5,273 nucleotides of DNA. It comes from Hydrogenimonas sp. GTDB lineage: Bacteria; Campylobacterota; Campylobacteria; Campylobacterales; Hydrogenimonadaceae. The DNA is taken from positions 1 through 5,273 of the forward strand of contig JAKIUX010000097.1 of NCBI GenBank assembly GCA_021647345.1. The letters are read 5' to 3'. Of the stretch, positions 4,832 through 5,273 are shown one piece after another; the stretch's first letter is position 1; each line of letters begins with the position of its first letter. The translations under genes and the position numbers were made by a program. The notes beneath the pieces are model-generated. The model did not search any database and was not told the origin of the DNA. It worked only from the letters and a program-made list of their open reading frames with translations.

Positions 4832-5273
4832 GTGGATATAAAAAAGATATATATGGATGCCGATGCACTGCTGCACGGCCACTTCAAACTTAGCTCCGGC
4901 AACCACTCGGAGTACTATCTGCAGTCGGCAAAGGTTCTTGAAGAGCCAAAAACAGCCGCTCTTTTGGCAAATGAACTTGCAAAACAGATAAGAGAGTACG
5001 GCCTTCAGGTAGATACTGTGTGCTCTCCGGCTATAGGCGGACTCATAGCCGGTTTTGCCCTTGCTTCAGCTCTAAATTGCCGCTACATCTTTACCGAAAG
5101 AGTTGAAGGAAAGATGACCCTTCGCAGCGGGTTTGAAGTAAAAGAGGGCGAAAAGATCCTTATATGCGAAGATATAATAACCACGGGAGGCTCCGCTACG
5201 GAGGCGGCAGCCGAAGTGGAGAGACTCGGTGCCGAGGTTGTAGGTTTTGCCGCTTTGGCTAACAGAGGCTTCT
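4832..5273 (+). CDS. pyrE: orotate phosphoribosyltransferase, 3' end cut by window edge
   Basis: Cytoplasmic enzyme of pyrimidine synthesis that joins orotate and PRPP to give orotidine 5'-phosphate and pyrophosphate. The window shows 147 codons plus one base; Campylobacterota PyrE is about 200 residues, so roughly a quarter is missing. Visible blocks are the N-terminal [20 protein letters not shown] (16-35), [10 protein letters not shown] (65-74), [16 protein letters not shown] (86-101), and the PRPP-binding loop [14 protein letters not shown] (109-122) with the Glu113-Asp114 pair and TTGGS. The ending FAALANRGF (139-147) also matches family members. These features, and the N-terminal length, closely resemble C. 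jejuni PyrE as I recall it. It begins 2 bp after the frr stop with a GTG codon. Confidence 0.95.
   Translation, partial: MDIKKIYMDADALLHGHFKLSSGNHSEYYLQSAKVLEEPKTAALLANELAKQIREYGLQVDTVCSPAIGGLIAGFALASALNCRYIFTERVEGKMTLRSGFEVKEGEKILICEDIITTGGSATEAAAEVERLGAEVVGFAALANRGF

Noticed and set aside
1..5273. A mobile element, defence system, CRISPR array or biosynthetic cluster
   Set aside because: All coding space is taken by housekeeping or envelope genes in compact operons. No integrase, transposase, terminal repeats, regular spacer array or RNA gene was seen.

Overview
The window looks like ordinary chromosomal sequence from a free-living member of the Campylobacterota (formerly Epsilonproteobacteria). 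The main evidence is a secG-frr-pyrE block: from memory these three genes are adjacent in Campylobacter jejuni and Helicobacter pylori, and the PyrE, SecG and RRF sequences look Campylobacterota-like. Frequent ATA (Ile) and AGA/AGG (Arg) codons and very tight gene packing fit this. The genus cannot be fixed from the sequence alone. There are no tRNA or rRNA genes, CRISPR arrays, insertion sequences or other signs of a mobile element.

Layout. (1) Positions 1-1442, minus strand: an acetate-uptake operon, with a small DUF485/YjcH-type membrane protein followed by the ActP acetate:cation symporter. The two are coupled by an ATGA overlap, and actP runs off the left edge. (2) Positions 1443-1557: a 115-bp divergent control region. 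(3) Positions 1558-2196, plus strand: an unrecognised lipoprotein with a highly charged helical segment. (4) Positions 2145-2831, minus strand: a BioC-type SAM-dependent methyltransferase, whose 3' end overlaps the lipoprotein gene tail to tail by 52 bp with a perfect-core hairpin inside the overlap. (5) Positions 2832-2961: a 130-bp divergent control region with a consensus TATAAT and an unusual set of nested GAAAC/GTTTC repeats in the presumed secG leader. (6) Positions 2962-5273, plus strand: a compact operon secG - secreted polysaccharide deacetylase - frr - pyrE (cut by the right edge). Its junctions are a 4-bp overlap, a 12-bp gap and a 2-bp gap.

How the genes fit together. The left operon imports acetate. 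BioC would start biotin synthesis by methylating malonyl-ACP (or malonyl-CoA). The right operon is housekeeping (protein export, ribosome recycling, pyrimidine synthesis), with a periplasmic carbohydrate esterase inserted and apparently translated by coupling to secG. No clearly new system is visible. The points most worth a second look are the phased repeats ahead of secG, the hairpin in the lipoprotein/bioC overlap, the deacetylase with a non-standard motif set and extra C-terminal domain, and the Ala/Pro tail of SecG.
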